Source: Opitutaceae bacterium
Lineage (GTDB): Bacteria; Verrucomicrobiota; Verrucomicrobiia; Opitutales; Opitutaceae
Length of the DNA: 64,000 bases
Direction: 5' to 3'
NCBI GenBank assembly: GCA_028284385.1
Contig: JANQRT010000010.1
Location: forward strand, 1-64,000
Below the pieces are notes generated by a model, which was not told the DNA's origin, did no database searches, and worked only from the letters and a program-made list of their open reading frames with translations. The translations under genes and the position numbers were made by a program. Numbering within the stretch: the first letter of the stretch is position 1; every line of letters starts with the position of its first letter. Positions 41,208-48,868 of this stretch are shown here, one piece after another.

Positions 41208-43061
41208 ATGAGCGCCAGTCACATCGAAAAGCACGAGTTTCAAGCCGAAATCAAGCAACTCCTGGATATCGTTATCCATTCTCTGTATACGGATAAGGAG
41301 ATTTTCGTCCGAGAATTGATATCGAACGCTTCGGATGCTCTCGAGAAGCTGAGACATCTGAAGCTCACCGAAAAAGAGATTTTCGACGACCGTCTGGACT
41401 TGGAAGTCAACATCACCACCGACGACAAGGCCAACACGATAACCATCCAGGACTTCGGCATCGGCATGACGCGCGATGAACTGGTTGAGAATCTGGGAAC
41501 AATCGCTCACTCGGGATCCAAACAATTTCTTAAAGCGATAAAGGAAGGCGGCGAGAAGAACGCTAATCTAATCGGCCAATTCGGCGTTGGATTCTACTCG
41601 GCCTTCATGGTGGCCAGCGAAGTGAAAGTCTACAGCCACTCCTGGCGGGAGGACGCGCCCGGTTGCGTCTGGACTAGCGATGGGTCAGGCAGCTACGAGA
41701 TCGAAGACATTGAAGGCCAGCGCCGCGGTACCAAGATTGTCATTACACTTAAAGACGATGAGAAGAACTACGCTTCCGATTCCACGGTCAAGGAAATCAT
41801 CAAGCGCTACTCTAGCTTCGTCCAGTTCCCCATCAATCTCAATGGCGAGAAAGTAAATACCGTCGACGCGCTCTGGCTGCGCAGCAAAAGCGAAATCAAA
41901 GACGAGGAGTACACCGAATTCTACAAGTTTCAGGCCAACGCCTTCGATGAGCCTCGCTACCGTCTTCACTTCAGCGCCGACGCTCCGCTGGAAATTAACT
42001 CCCTACTCTTTACGCCAAAAGACAATCCGGAAAACTTCGGCCTTGGTCGCGTTGAACCAGCCGTAGCCCTTCATTGCCGCAAGATACTAATCGACCCGAA
42101 ACCGGACAAACTGCTTCCGGAGTGGCTGCGTTTTCTCAAAGGCGTAGTCGATAGCGCTGATTTGCCCCTAAACATTTCGCGGGAAACCATGCAGGACAGC
42201 GCCTTGGTTCAGAAGCTCAGTAGAGTGATCACCAAGCGCTACCTGAAATTTCTCGGCGAGGAAGCCAAGAAAAGACCTGAAGCGTATCAGGAATTCTTTG
42301 ACGTTTTCGGCTATTTTCTCAAAGAAGGCGTAGCAACCGACTTCGACTACCGAGAAGATCTGTCCAAGCTTTTGTACTACGAGTCTTCAGTGCTTGAAAA
42401 AGGCAAGACCACGACATTCGCGGATTACGTTTCGCGGATGAAAGAGGAACAGAAGGAGATTTATTATATACTGGGGCAAAATCGCGAGTCGATCGAAAGC
42501 GGCCCCTACCTTGAAGGCCTCAAGGCCAGAGGGCTGGAAGTTCTCTTTCTATACGAATCGGTAGACGAATTCGTCATGTCCAACCTCCGGGAATTCGATG
42601 GAAAAACCCTCGTTTCCGCAGATCAGGGAGATCTGAAGCTAGATGACGCCCCGAAACCTGACGTGGAGGGCTCGCTAGATGAAAGCCAAACCAAAAAGCT
42701 CTGCAGCTGGCTGCGGGATGTGATTGGCGAGCGCGTTCAGGAAGTCAAGGCGAGTGAACGCCTGGTTGACAGTCCTGCCATCGCCCTTTCTCCCGACGCG
42801 TACTCGGCCCAAATGAGACGCATGATGCGAGCCATGAACAAGGAGGGCGGCGAAGCGCCTTTCAAAGTCCAATTCGAGATCAACCCTCGCCATCAGCTGA
42901 TGATCAATCTCAACGAGCAGAGGGAAAAGAACGAAGACCTGGCCAAGCTGGTCGCTCTACAAACCTTCGACAACGCGATGGTCGCAGCTGGTTTGCTGGA
43001 CGATCCGAAAGACATGGTCAGTCGTATGTACAGCATCCTCGAGCAAGCCGCGACCAAGTAG
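41208..43061 (+). CDS. htpG: Hsp90-family molecular chaperone HtpG
   Basis: The 617-residue product has the GHKL ATPase motifs: ELISNASDALEKLRHL (residues ~33-48, Asn for magnesium), IQDFGIGMTRDEL and GQFGVGFYSAFMVA. The middle domain has the catalytic Arg segment (DLPLNISRETMQ) and there is a short C-terminal dimerisation domain; overall length is standard for HtpG. Cytosolic ATP-dependent chaperone. Stands alone. Confidence 0.96.
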   Translation: MSASHIEKHEFQAEIKQLLDIVIHSLYTDKEIFVRELISNASDALEKLRHLKLTEKEIFDDRLDLEVNITTDDKANTITIQDFGIGMTRDELVENLGTIAHSGSKQFLKAIKEGGEKNANLIGQFGVGFYSAFMVASEVKVYSHSWREDAPGCVWTSDGSGSYEIEDIEGQRRGTKIVITLKDDEKNYASDSTVKEIIKRYSSFVQFPINLNGEKVNTVDALWLRSKSEIKDEEYTEFYKFQANAFDEPRYRLHFSADAPLEINSLLFTPKDNPENFGLGRVEPAVALHCRKILIDPKPDKLLPEWLRFLKGVVDSADLPLNISRETMQDSALVQKLSRVITKRYLKFLGEEAKKRPEAYQEFFDVFGYFLKEGVATDFDYREDLSKLLYYESSVLEKGKTTTFADYVSRMKEEQKEIYYILGQNRESIESGPYLEGLKARGLEVLFLYESVDEFVMSNLREFDGKTLVSADQGDLKLDDAPKPDVEGSLDESQTKKLCSWLRDVIGERVQEVKASERLVDSPAIALSPDAYSAQMRRMMRAMNKEGGEAPFKVQFEINPRHQLMINLNEQREKNEDLAKLVALQTFDNAMVAAGLLDDPKDMVSRMYSILEQAATK

Positions 43062-43159
43062 AACCGCAGCCCTCGGCTTGGGAGGAACTGGATTTTTAAT
43101 CTTCACCTCCTTCTTCAGCTTCACTCGCTGATTAGAAGAAGCGGAAGGAGAAAAAGTCC

Positions 43160-43699
43160 TTATTGAGGCTTCGGTCCTTTCTTAAATATAGCAGCCCCCA
43201 GGGCTCCAGCAATGGCTCCGGTGACAGCAGCCCCTATCGCCAAAAAGATCATTTGGGCGATAAATAGACCGACCAGGTGGACAGGACCAATTTCATCTGG
43301 CATGTATTGCTCGATAAACTGCACTGCCTGCTCGGATTGAGGACCGCCCTCTTCCTCAATCTTCTCGATCACCATCTCCTTAAAGCCATCGAGATTTCCT
43401 CCACCCGAAGCGAGGAAAAGCGCATCGCCTATGATGGTCGCGAAGGCGCCTCCTAGCAGTATCGAGAAAAAGGCGATCTTAATACCTTTGAAAGTCTCGA
43501 TGGTCACGCTGTGACGATTGGTAAAATGCCAGACCGACACCACTCCCGCCAACACGTAGTGCAGACAGCACAACATATTGATGATGGGTATGAAGCTTAA
43601 CACGCAGGTCGTTACCGCTCCAATCAGTATTGAAGTTTTGGAGCTACATTGGTCGACGTCTACAACTTCTGGAGATTGATCGGAGGTGAATTCAGACAT
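43160..43699 (-). CDS. hypothetical membrane protein
   Basis: The 179-residue product is not recognised. Residues 1-22 are acidic and Ser-rich. Hydrophobic segments follow at ~24-62 (ILIGAVTTCVLSFIPIINMLCCLHYVLAGVVSVW), ~74-98 (IAFFSILLGGAFATIIGDALFLA) and ~143-175 (LVGLFIAQMIFLAIGAAVTGAIAGALGAAIF). These are separated by an acidic loop. This is the pattern of DUF4013/DUF5683-like small integral proteins. It lies 12 bp downstream of the DUF2085 gene on the same strand. Confidence 0.65.
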   Translation of the reverse strand: MSEFTSDQSPEVVDVDQCSSKTSILIGAVTTCVLSFIPIINMLCCLHYVLAGVVSVWHFTNRHSVTIETFKGIKIAFFSILLGGAFATIIGDALFLASGGGNLDGFKEMVIEKIEEEGGPQSEQAVQFIEQYMPDEIGPVHLVGLFIAQMIFLAIGAAVTGAIAGALGAAIFKKGPKPQ

Positions 43700-43711
43700 G
43701 TTGAGGAGTGG

Positions 43712-44155
43712 TTAAGCAGGTTGAGAAACACGCAGCCTTTTGGAATGGGCCAAGGCTACATTGGCGATTGACAGTCCCAATAGAAAGCCGACCGAAAAAC
43801 GAATGGCAATTACATTCTCGTAGAATCCAATCAACTCCAGCCAATAGTCGGACAGATTCAGCATCACCGCCACCGCCAACAAAAGGAGGCTCCACTTTAG
43901 GACGTAACTGAATTTTAGATACAAGGCGCTCCCCAAAGCGATTCCCGCGTAAATGGCCACGCATCGAATGCAAATCGCCATGGGAAATCCGTTAACCGCG
44001 AAACAGCGTTCTGGATTCTGATGGCACAGAGGAGAGAACAGAAAATGCAATACAGGGGAGTTTATTACAGGCGAAAGAAAGGCCAGAAGCAAGACCGCTG
44101 AGAATATCCCGAAAAGCAGCCAGGCGAGTCCTAGCGATTTATCGACTCTCTTCAT
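43712..44155 (-). CDS. DUF2085 membrane protein
   Basis: The 147-residue product has four to five hydrophobic segments and the DUF2085 cysteine signature: LFSPLCHQNPERCF and MAICIRCVAIYAG (Cys-His-Gln...Cys...Cys-x-x-Cys pattern). The function of the family is unknown. It lies 3 bp downstream of miaA on the same strand, so it is co-transcribed with miaA and the membrane protein that follows. Confidence 0.85.
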   Translation of the reverse strand: MKRVDKSLGLAWLLFGIFSAVLLLAFLSPVINSPVLHFLFSPLCHQNPERCFAVNGFPMAICIRCVAIYAGIALGSALYLKFSYVLKWSLLLLAVAVMLNLSDYWLELIGFYENVIAIRFSVGFLLGLSIANVALAHSKRLRVSQPA

Positions 44156-44158
44156 TGG

Positions 44159-45100
44159 CTAAAGCGCAGAGTTCTCAAAAAGGCAGTTCGATTCCAAGCG
44201 TTTGTCTCCTGATAAATCTACCAATCGATGCTCGGGCAATTGAGTACGGAACCAGGTTCTCTGTTTCTTGGCTAGCTTCCGCGTGTTGGCGGCAATCTTC
44301 TCGGCCAGATCCTCGCGCCTGACTTCTCCATCTAGAAAAGCGAGCGTCTCTCGATAGCCAATAGCTCCAGCGGCGCTTGAGTTTCGCTCGAAACCCAACT
44401 CTCGCAGAGATTTCGTCTCGTCAATCAATCCTTGTTCGAGCATTTGATCCACTCTTCGGCGAATACGATCGTTGAGCTCGTCCTTATCGCGATGCAGGAC
44501 CGTGGTCTCCTTGTTTGCCCTGGTTAGAAAATTCTCCTGTTTCCGCATTGCCTCTCTCAATGCGTCCAGCGTCATGCCAGAAGCCATACAACGCTCCAAT
44601 GCTCTTAAAACGCGGCGAGGGTTTTCCGTATCCAGGTTTTCAATGCCGTCAGGATTCCACTCGGCAAGGGCTTCAACGCATCCAGGCAAGCCCTTTTCTG
44701 AATACAGCGATTCCACTTGTCGACGCGTAGCATCATCTACTTCCACATCGTCGGTTACTGGTTCGAAAAAGGCCTTGAGGTAGAATCCGCTGCCGCCAGT
44801 TACCAGAACGCGTTTCCCACGAGACTGGATGTCCTGAACAGCCGAAATAGCGAGATCCAGATAGTCGACGATGTCCATCTGCTCGGAAGGAGAGCGAATG
44901 TCGACCAGATGGTGCCTGACTCTTTCCCTCTCTTCCCTGCTTGGCTTGGCAGTGCCTATATCCATGTCCCGATAGAACAGCAGCGAATCGCAAGAAACGA
45001 TCTCAGCGTCATTCTCTTCAGCCCAGGCTAGGGAAAGTTCGGTTTTTCCAACGGCAGTACAGCCGGTAACAACATGGACGGTATCCGCCTTATCAAGCAT
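44159..45100 (-). CDS. miaA: tRNA dimethylallyltransferase MiaA
   Basis: The 313-residue enzyme adds a dimethylallyl group to A37 of tRNAs reading UNN codons. P-loop GCTAVGKTELSLAWA (residues ~13-27), the conserved DSLLFYRDMDIGTAKPS, LVTGGSGFYLKAF and the C-terminal RNTRKLAKKQRTWFR (RQxxWFR-type) motif are all present. Cytoplasmic. First gene of a short minus-strand operon with DUF2085 and a membrane protein. Confidence 0.95.
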   Translation of the reverse strand: MLDKADTVHVVTGCTAVGKTELSLAWAEENDAEIVSCDSLLFYRDMDIGTAKPSREERERVRHHLVDIRSPSEQMDIVDYLDLAISAVQDIQSRGKRVLVTGGSGFYLKAFFEPVTDDVEVDDATRRQVESLYSEKGLPGCVEALAEWNPDGIENLDTENPRRVLRALERCMASGMTLDALREAMRKQENFLTRANKETTVLHRDKDELNDRIRRRVDQMLEQGLIDETKSLRELGFERNSSAAGAIGYRETLAFLDGEVRREDLAEKIAANTRKLAKKQRTWFRTQLPEHRLVDLSGDKRLESNCLFENSAL

Positions 45101-45309
45101 CGTTTTAATCGGATTCTCCTGAAAGCGCTTTGAGCGAAAAGGGCGGTTGTGGAACGTAAGTAGTAGCTCCTAAGGGGGCGAAAATCAGGCTAAATTTCGT
45201 TACGTAACAGTTACATCTCCGTGAAGATACTATATTTAGCTCGCTTATTAACATATTCACAATTTGTGCTTGTGAGGCGTAGCCCCCTCTTTTCAGCCGA
45301 CAAGCACAT

Positions 45310-46173
45310 ATGAAAAAATCGCTTCGCAAATACAAGACGATCTTTATCTCAGACGTCCACCTCGGTACCGCGAATTGCAAAGTAAAGGAAGTCATTCACT
45401 TCCTGAAAAACACGAGATGCGAAAGCCTCGTACTCAACGGCGACATCATCGATGGATGGCAGCTTAAGCGAGGCGGCAAATGGACAAAAGCTCACACCAA
45501 GTTCGCCCGCTACATCCTGCAGAGAATCGAAAAGAAAAAATTGCAGGTGGTGTATTTGAGAGGCAACCACGACGATATCCTCAACCGATTTCTCCCAATG
45601 TCGTTCGGCACCCTTTCCATTGTGGAGGACTACATCCACGAAACGCCGCAGGGCAAATATCTCGTTCTCCACGGAGACGTCTTCGACACCATTACTAAAG
45701 ACTTCGTATTTCTAGCTCATCTAGGAGATTTTGGATACAAGACTCTAATGTCTATAAATCGATGGTACAACAAGTATCGCCAATGGAGAGGCAAGGAGTA
45801 CTGGTCGCTAAGCAAAGCGATAAAAGCGAAGGTCAAGCAAGCCGTGAGCTTTGTATCCAGTTTTGAGGAGAAGCTAGTGAAGCTGGCGGAATCGAGAGGA
45901 TGCCAAGGCGTCATATGCGGTCACATCCACACGCCAGCCGATAAGAGGATCGACAGTCTACACTATTTGAATTCAGGCGACTGGGTAGAATCGCTTTCCG
46001 CGATCGCGGAAAACTTCGACGGGACATTCGAGCTCATTTATTTCGACGAATTCAGAAAAGCGTATCCAATGAAAAAGGATACCGAAATCGAGATCGACGA
46101 CGAAGAGGATGAATTTTTCGATACAAGGGGTCTGGAAATAGCTCTTACAAGCAGGGCAGTTCCGTTTTCCTGA
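45310..46173 (+). CDS. UDP-2,3-diacylglucosamine diphosphatase-like metallophosphoesterase
   Basis: The 287-residue product has the calcineurin-like ligand set: FISDVHLGT, VLNGDIIDGW, YLRGNHDDIL, LHGDVFD and CGHIHTPA. The spacing and the long helical insert (KAIKAKVKQAVSFVSSFEEK) match the LpxH-like family (often called UDP-2,3-diacylglucosamine diphosphatase, lipid A synthesis, membrane periphery). Some members of this subgroup act on other lipids. The C-terminal tail is acidic (EIEIDDEEDEFF). Divergent from miaA; the GTTACGTAAC palindrome at 45199 lies in the shared upstream region. Confidence 0.85.
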   Translation: MKKSLRKYKTIFISDVHLGTANCKVKEVIHFLKNTRCESLVLNGDIIDGWQLKRGGKWTKAHTKFARYILQRIEKKKLQVVYLRGNHDDILNRFLPMSFGTLSIVEDYIHETPQGKYLVLHGDVFDTITKDFVFLAHLGDFGYKTLMSINRWYNKYRQWRGKEYWSLSKAIKAKVKQAVSFVSSFEEKLVKLAESRGCQGVICGHIHTPADKRIDSLHYLNSGDWVESLSAIAENFDGTFELIYFDEFRKAYPMKKDTEIEIDDEEDEFFDTRGLEIALTSRAVPFS

Positions 46174-46269
46174 CAGATCCTAGGGGTCATCACGTTCGAT
46201 AAAATAGGGTTTCAGCCTTGGAATGGCGGTGTATTTGATCGCTGCCTACATGCTTAGGTCGATGATATT

Positions 46270-46359
46270 TTAGAACGCCATCACTGGTTGTGGATCGGAG
46301 TCTGTTGGACATCAGGGACTTAGATTTTGTCCAAATACTGTCCACAATGGCGTTTCTAA
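46270..46359. repeat. 90-bp nested inverted repeat (possible MITE or lone attC-like site)
   Basis: The outer TTAGAACGCCAT/ATGGCGTTTCTAA (one extra-helical base) encloses TTGTGGA/TCCACAA, which encloses TTGGAC/GTCCAA. The fold is a long imperfect hairpin with a ~20-nt loop. It lies between the LpxH-like gene and mscS. Confidence 0.6.
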
Positions 46360-46419
46360 GCTTTTTCCAGCCAGCTCGGAATTGACATTTTTTTTAATTT
46401 ATCCGAAATCTGTGCTCCT

Positions 46420-47331
46420 ATGAACGAAGACGACCTCCCACAATCGGCTGAAGAAGCCGCAGATGCCGTGGCGCAAGCGGCCAATGCAGCGGAATCTTCC
46501 GAGTCTTCAGGTTTCCTCAGTCCTGAACTAGTTGAAAAACTGTACGATTGGATTCTCGCGAATGGGATGAATCTCATTTGGGCGATTCTGATTTTCGTGA
46601 TCGGTAAATGGATCGCCGGATTCATCAGAACGCGGATCAAGAACATGATGACGAAGAAGAAGGTAGATCCTGCCTTAGTCTCCTTCGGCAGCAGCATGCT
46701 CTACTACGTGCTGATGATTTTCGTTATCATCTCCGCAATCGGCAAGATAGGCGTCCAAACGACTTCTCTAGTAGCGGTACTCGGCGCGGCTGGCCTAGCT
46801 GTTGGCTTGGCCTTGCAAGGTTCGCTCTCGAACTTCGCCTCGGGCGTATTGATAATCATGTTTCGTCCATTCAGCATTGGCGACTTCATTATAGCGGGAG
46901 GCGAATCCGGCTCGGTCAAGGAGATCGGCGTTCTCGTCACCACCATGACTAGCCCCGACAACAAGAAAATCATCGTGCCTAACTCGGCCATCATGTCGGG
47001 AAGCATCACCAACGTGACCGCCCACGATACACGGCGGGTAGACATGGCAGTAGGCGTTAGCTATTCGGACGACTTGGACAAGGTTATGGACGTGATTAAT
47101 GACGTGCTCGGCTCCGACGATCGAATCCTGAAGGATCCAGCTCCTCAAGTAGTCGTATCCGAATTGGCTGACAGCAGCGTGAACTTCCATGTACGTCCGT
47201 GGGTGAACAAGGCCGACTACTGGGGCGTCTTTTTCGACTTTCAGAAAAACATCAAGCAGCGTCTAGACAAGGAAGGCGTATCCATTCCTTTCCCACAACA
47301 GGATGTCTATATGCATCAAGTAGCTGAGTAA
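46420..47331 (+). CDS. mscS: MscS-family small-conductance mechanosensitive channel
   Basis: The 303-residue product has an Ala/Glu/Ser-rich N-terminus (residues 1-30), TM1 (NGMNLIWAILIFVIGKWIAGFI), TM2 (MLYYVLMIFVIISAIGKIG) and the pore helix TM3 GAAGLAVGLALQGSLSNFASGVLIIMFRPF, then the beta domain and cytoplasmic cage ending SIPFPQQDVYMH. The sequence matches E. coli MscS closely in TM3. It releases solutes on hypo-osmotic shock. A Pmp3/YqaE-like mini-protein gene follows 53 bp downstream. Confidence 0.93.
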   Translation: MNEDDLPQSAEEAADAVAQAANAAESSESSGFLSPELVEKLYDWILANGMNLIWAILIFVIGKWIAGFIRTRIKNMMTKKKVDPALVSFGSSMLYYVLMIFVIISAIGKIGVQTTSLVAVLGAAGLAVGLALQGSLSNFASGVLIIMFRPFSIGDFIIAGGESGSVKEIGVLVTTMTSPDNKKIIVPNSAIMSGSITNVTAHDTRRVDMAVGVSYSDDLDKVMDVINDVLGSDDRILKDPAPQVVVSELADSSVNFHVRPWVNKADYWGVFFDFQKNIKQRLDKEGVSIPFPQQDVYMHQVAE

Positions 47332-47384
47332 CCGGCGAATTTCCAACCTACTACTCGCCACAACCCCAAACCTCCCCACAACAT

Positions 47385-47558
47385 ATGAATAAAGTACTCC
47401 TCATCATACTAGCGATACTGCTACCTCCAGTGGCTGCGTTTCTCCAAGTGGGAGCGACCAAACATTTCTGGATCAACCTGGTATTGCTGTTCCTAACATT
47501 CGGCATCGGCGCCCTGATCCACGCTCTTTGGCTGGTACTGACCGAGCAAAAAGCCTAG
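47385..47558 (+). CDS. YqaE/Pmp3-family small membrane protein
   Basis: Fifty-seven residues: MNKVLLIILAILLPPVAAFL, then QVGATKHFWINLVLLFLTF and GIGALIHALWLVL. Two TM helices with the PPVAAFLQVG and GxxHALW patterns of the UPF0057 (Pmp3/YqaE) family, which is linked to salt and membrane-potential stress. It lies downstream of mscS on the same strand and is followed by a terminator. Confidence 0.85.
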   Translation: MNKVLLIILAILLPPVAAFLQVGATKHFWINLVLLFLTFGIGALIHALWLVLTEQKA

Positions 47559-47587
47559 GACGCCGAGATAATTCAAACCAGTTTCCA

Positions 47588-47627
47588 AAGCCCTTCCTCG
47601 CCAAAGCCGCGAGCGAAGGGCTTTTTT
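47588..47627 (+). terminator. intrinsic terminator after mscS and the Pmp3-like gene
   Basis: AAGCCCTTCCTCGC-caaagcc-GCGAGCGAAGGGCTTTTTT: a long stem with one small bulge and a six-T run, 30 bp after the small gene. Confidence 0.85.
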
Positions 47628-47683
47628 ATGATTTCCGAGGTTCCGCGACAGCCTCATTCACCCTCCACGAAATGGTTTGAACC

Positions 47684-47737
47684 TATCTGAACGTCGCAGA
47701 CGTTCAGATACCATGTAGCGGCATGACTACGTCATGC
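47684..47737. repeat. pair of short perfect palindromes
   Basis: TATCTGAACGTC-gca-GACGTTCAGATA (47684-47710) is followed 10 bp later by GCATGAC-tac-GTCATGC (47721-47737). Both lie just downstream of trpA on the minus strand and may terminate it, although no T-run follows. Their design, two adjacent hairpins, is like the composite palindromes elsewhere in the window. Confidence 0.7.
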
Positions 47738-47775
47738 GGAAAACTTTATCGCATCAAACCTTTTTGCAGGGAGAG

Positions 47776-48582
47776 CTAGTCTCGCTTCGTTCCGGCCACT
47801 AGATCGCCGACAAGCGTACCCATGGCTTCCAGCATGGCCGATTCGTCTTCCAGATTATCTTTTATCGTATTCACGATCACGCTACCGACAACAACGCCAT
47901 CCGCAACCTTGGCAACCGCGTTTACTTGCTCTCGCTTGGAGATACCAAAGCCGACCGCGAGAGGCTTATCGGTGGTCTCGCGCAACATCCCGACCATTTC
48001 CTCCAAGTCGTCGGCCAGGTTTTCTCTCACCCCCGTCACCCCCGTTCTGGATACGTAGTAAACGAAACCCGTAGCATGCTTGGCGATGTACTTGGCACGC
48101 TCGGGAGGAGTCGTAGGAGCAAGGAGAAACACCGTTTTCATACCATGCCGCTCGCAGCTTTCCAGATGCTCCTCCGCCTCTTCCGGTGGAAGGTCCAGTA
48201 CTAGGAGGCCATCAACTCCGGCCTCTTTGGCGGCTCGAATGTATTCATCCAGCCCATTACTGAACATCAGGTTATAGTACGTGTAGAAAACGATGGGAGT
48301 GTGGTCGTTTTCCTTCCGAATTTCGCGAACGATCTGAAAAATATCATCTTGCGTTACTCCTGACTGCAGAGCTCGCTCAGCCGCGAGCTGATTGGTTAGA
48401 CCGTCAGCCAGCGGATCCGAGAAAGGAACACCAAGCTCCAAAACATCCGTTCCTCTTTCCAAGAGGGCGCGAGCCGCCTTTAATGAAGTGTCAACATTGG
48501 GGTCTCCGGCGCAGATGTAGGCTACGAAAGCCGCCCTCCCTTCATTTTTCGCATTGGTGAATGCCTGCTCGATACGATCCAT
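47776..48582 (-). CDS. trpA: tryptophan synthase alpha chain
   Basis: The start is taken at MDRIEQAFTNAKNEGRAAFVAYI (48582), the normal TrpA N-terminus; an ATG 21 bp upstream is also in frame. The 268-residue TIM barrel has the catalytic Glu in DVLELGVPFSDPLADG, the catalytic Asp in GLLVLDLPPEEAEE, YYVSRTGVTGVR and VGFGISKREQ. It cleaves indole-3-glycerol phosphate to indole. trpB is not adjacent. Confidence 0.96.
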   Translation of the reverse strand: MDRIEQAFTNAKNEGRAAFVAYICAGDPNVDTSLKAARALLERGTDVLELGVPFSDPLADGLTNQLAAERALQSGVTQDDIFQIVREIRKENDHTPIVFYTYYNLMFSNGLDEYIRAAKEAGVDGLLVLDLPPEEAEEHLESCERHGMKTVFLLAPTTPPERAKYIAKHATGFVYYVSRTGVTGVRENLADDLEEMVGMLRETTDKPLAVGFGISKREQVNAVAKVADGVVVGSVIVNTIKDNLEDESAMLEAMGTLVGDLVAGTKRD

Positions 48583-48868
48583 TGTTGAATGGCAATACAA
48601 CACGACCTGAGAGCGTCAACTCCCATATATTCAGGAAGCTGCCCGATGGGAGCAAAGGCGCCCAGCCAAACGTTGACATGTAGATGGAGATGATACTTTC
48701 TTTGAGCGGAAGTACGTGTACGTGGAGGAAGGATCTTAGTTTTGCAGATCGGCTTGGAAGGATGACTGACATTCGATAGCCACGCGGCAGAATGAATAAT
48801 CGCCAGCAGAGCTGTGTTCAAACGCAAGTATCGCCTTCTCTTTTGAACTAGAAAGGAAACATCTCGAA

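Noticed and set aside
45310..46173. LpxH-like metallophosphoesterase as the missing PhnP
   Set aside because: PhnP is a metallo-beta-lactamase-fold protein; this gene has the calcineurin-type ligand set of LpxH-like enzymes and no link to phn genes.
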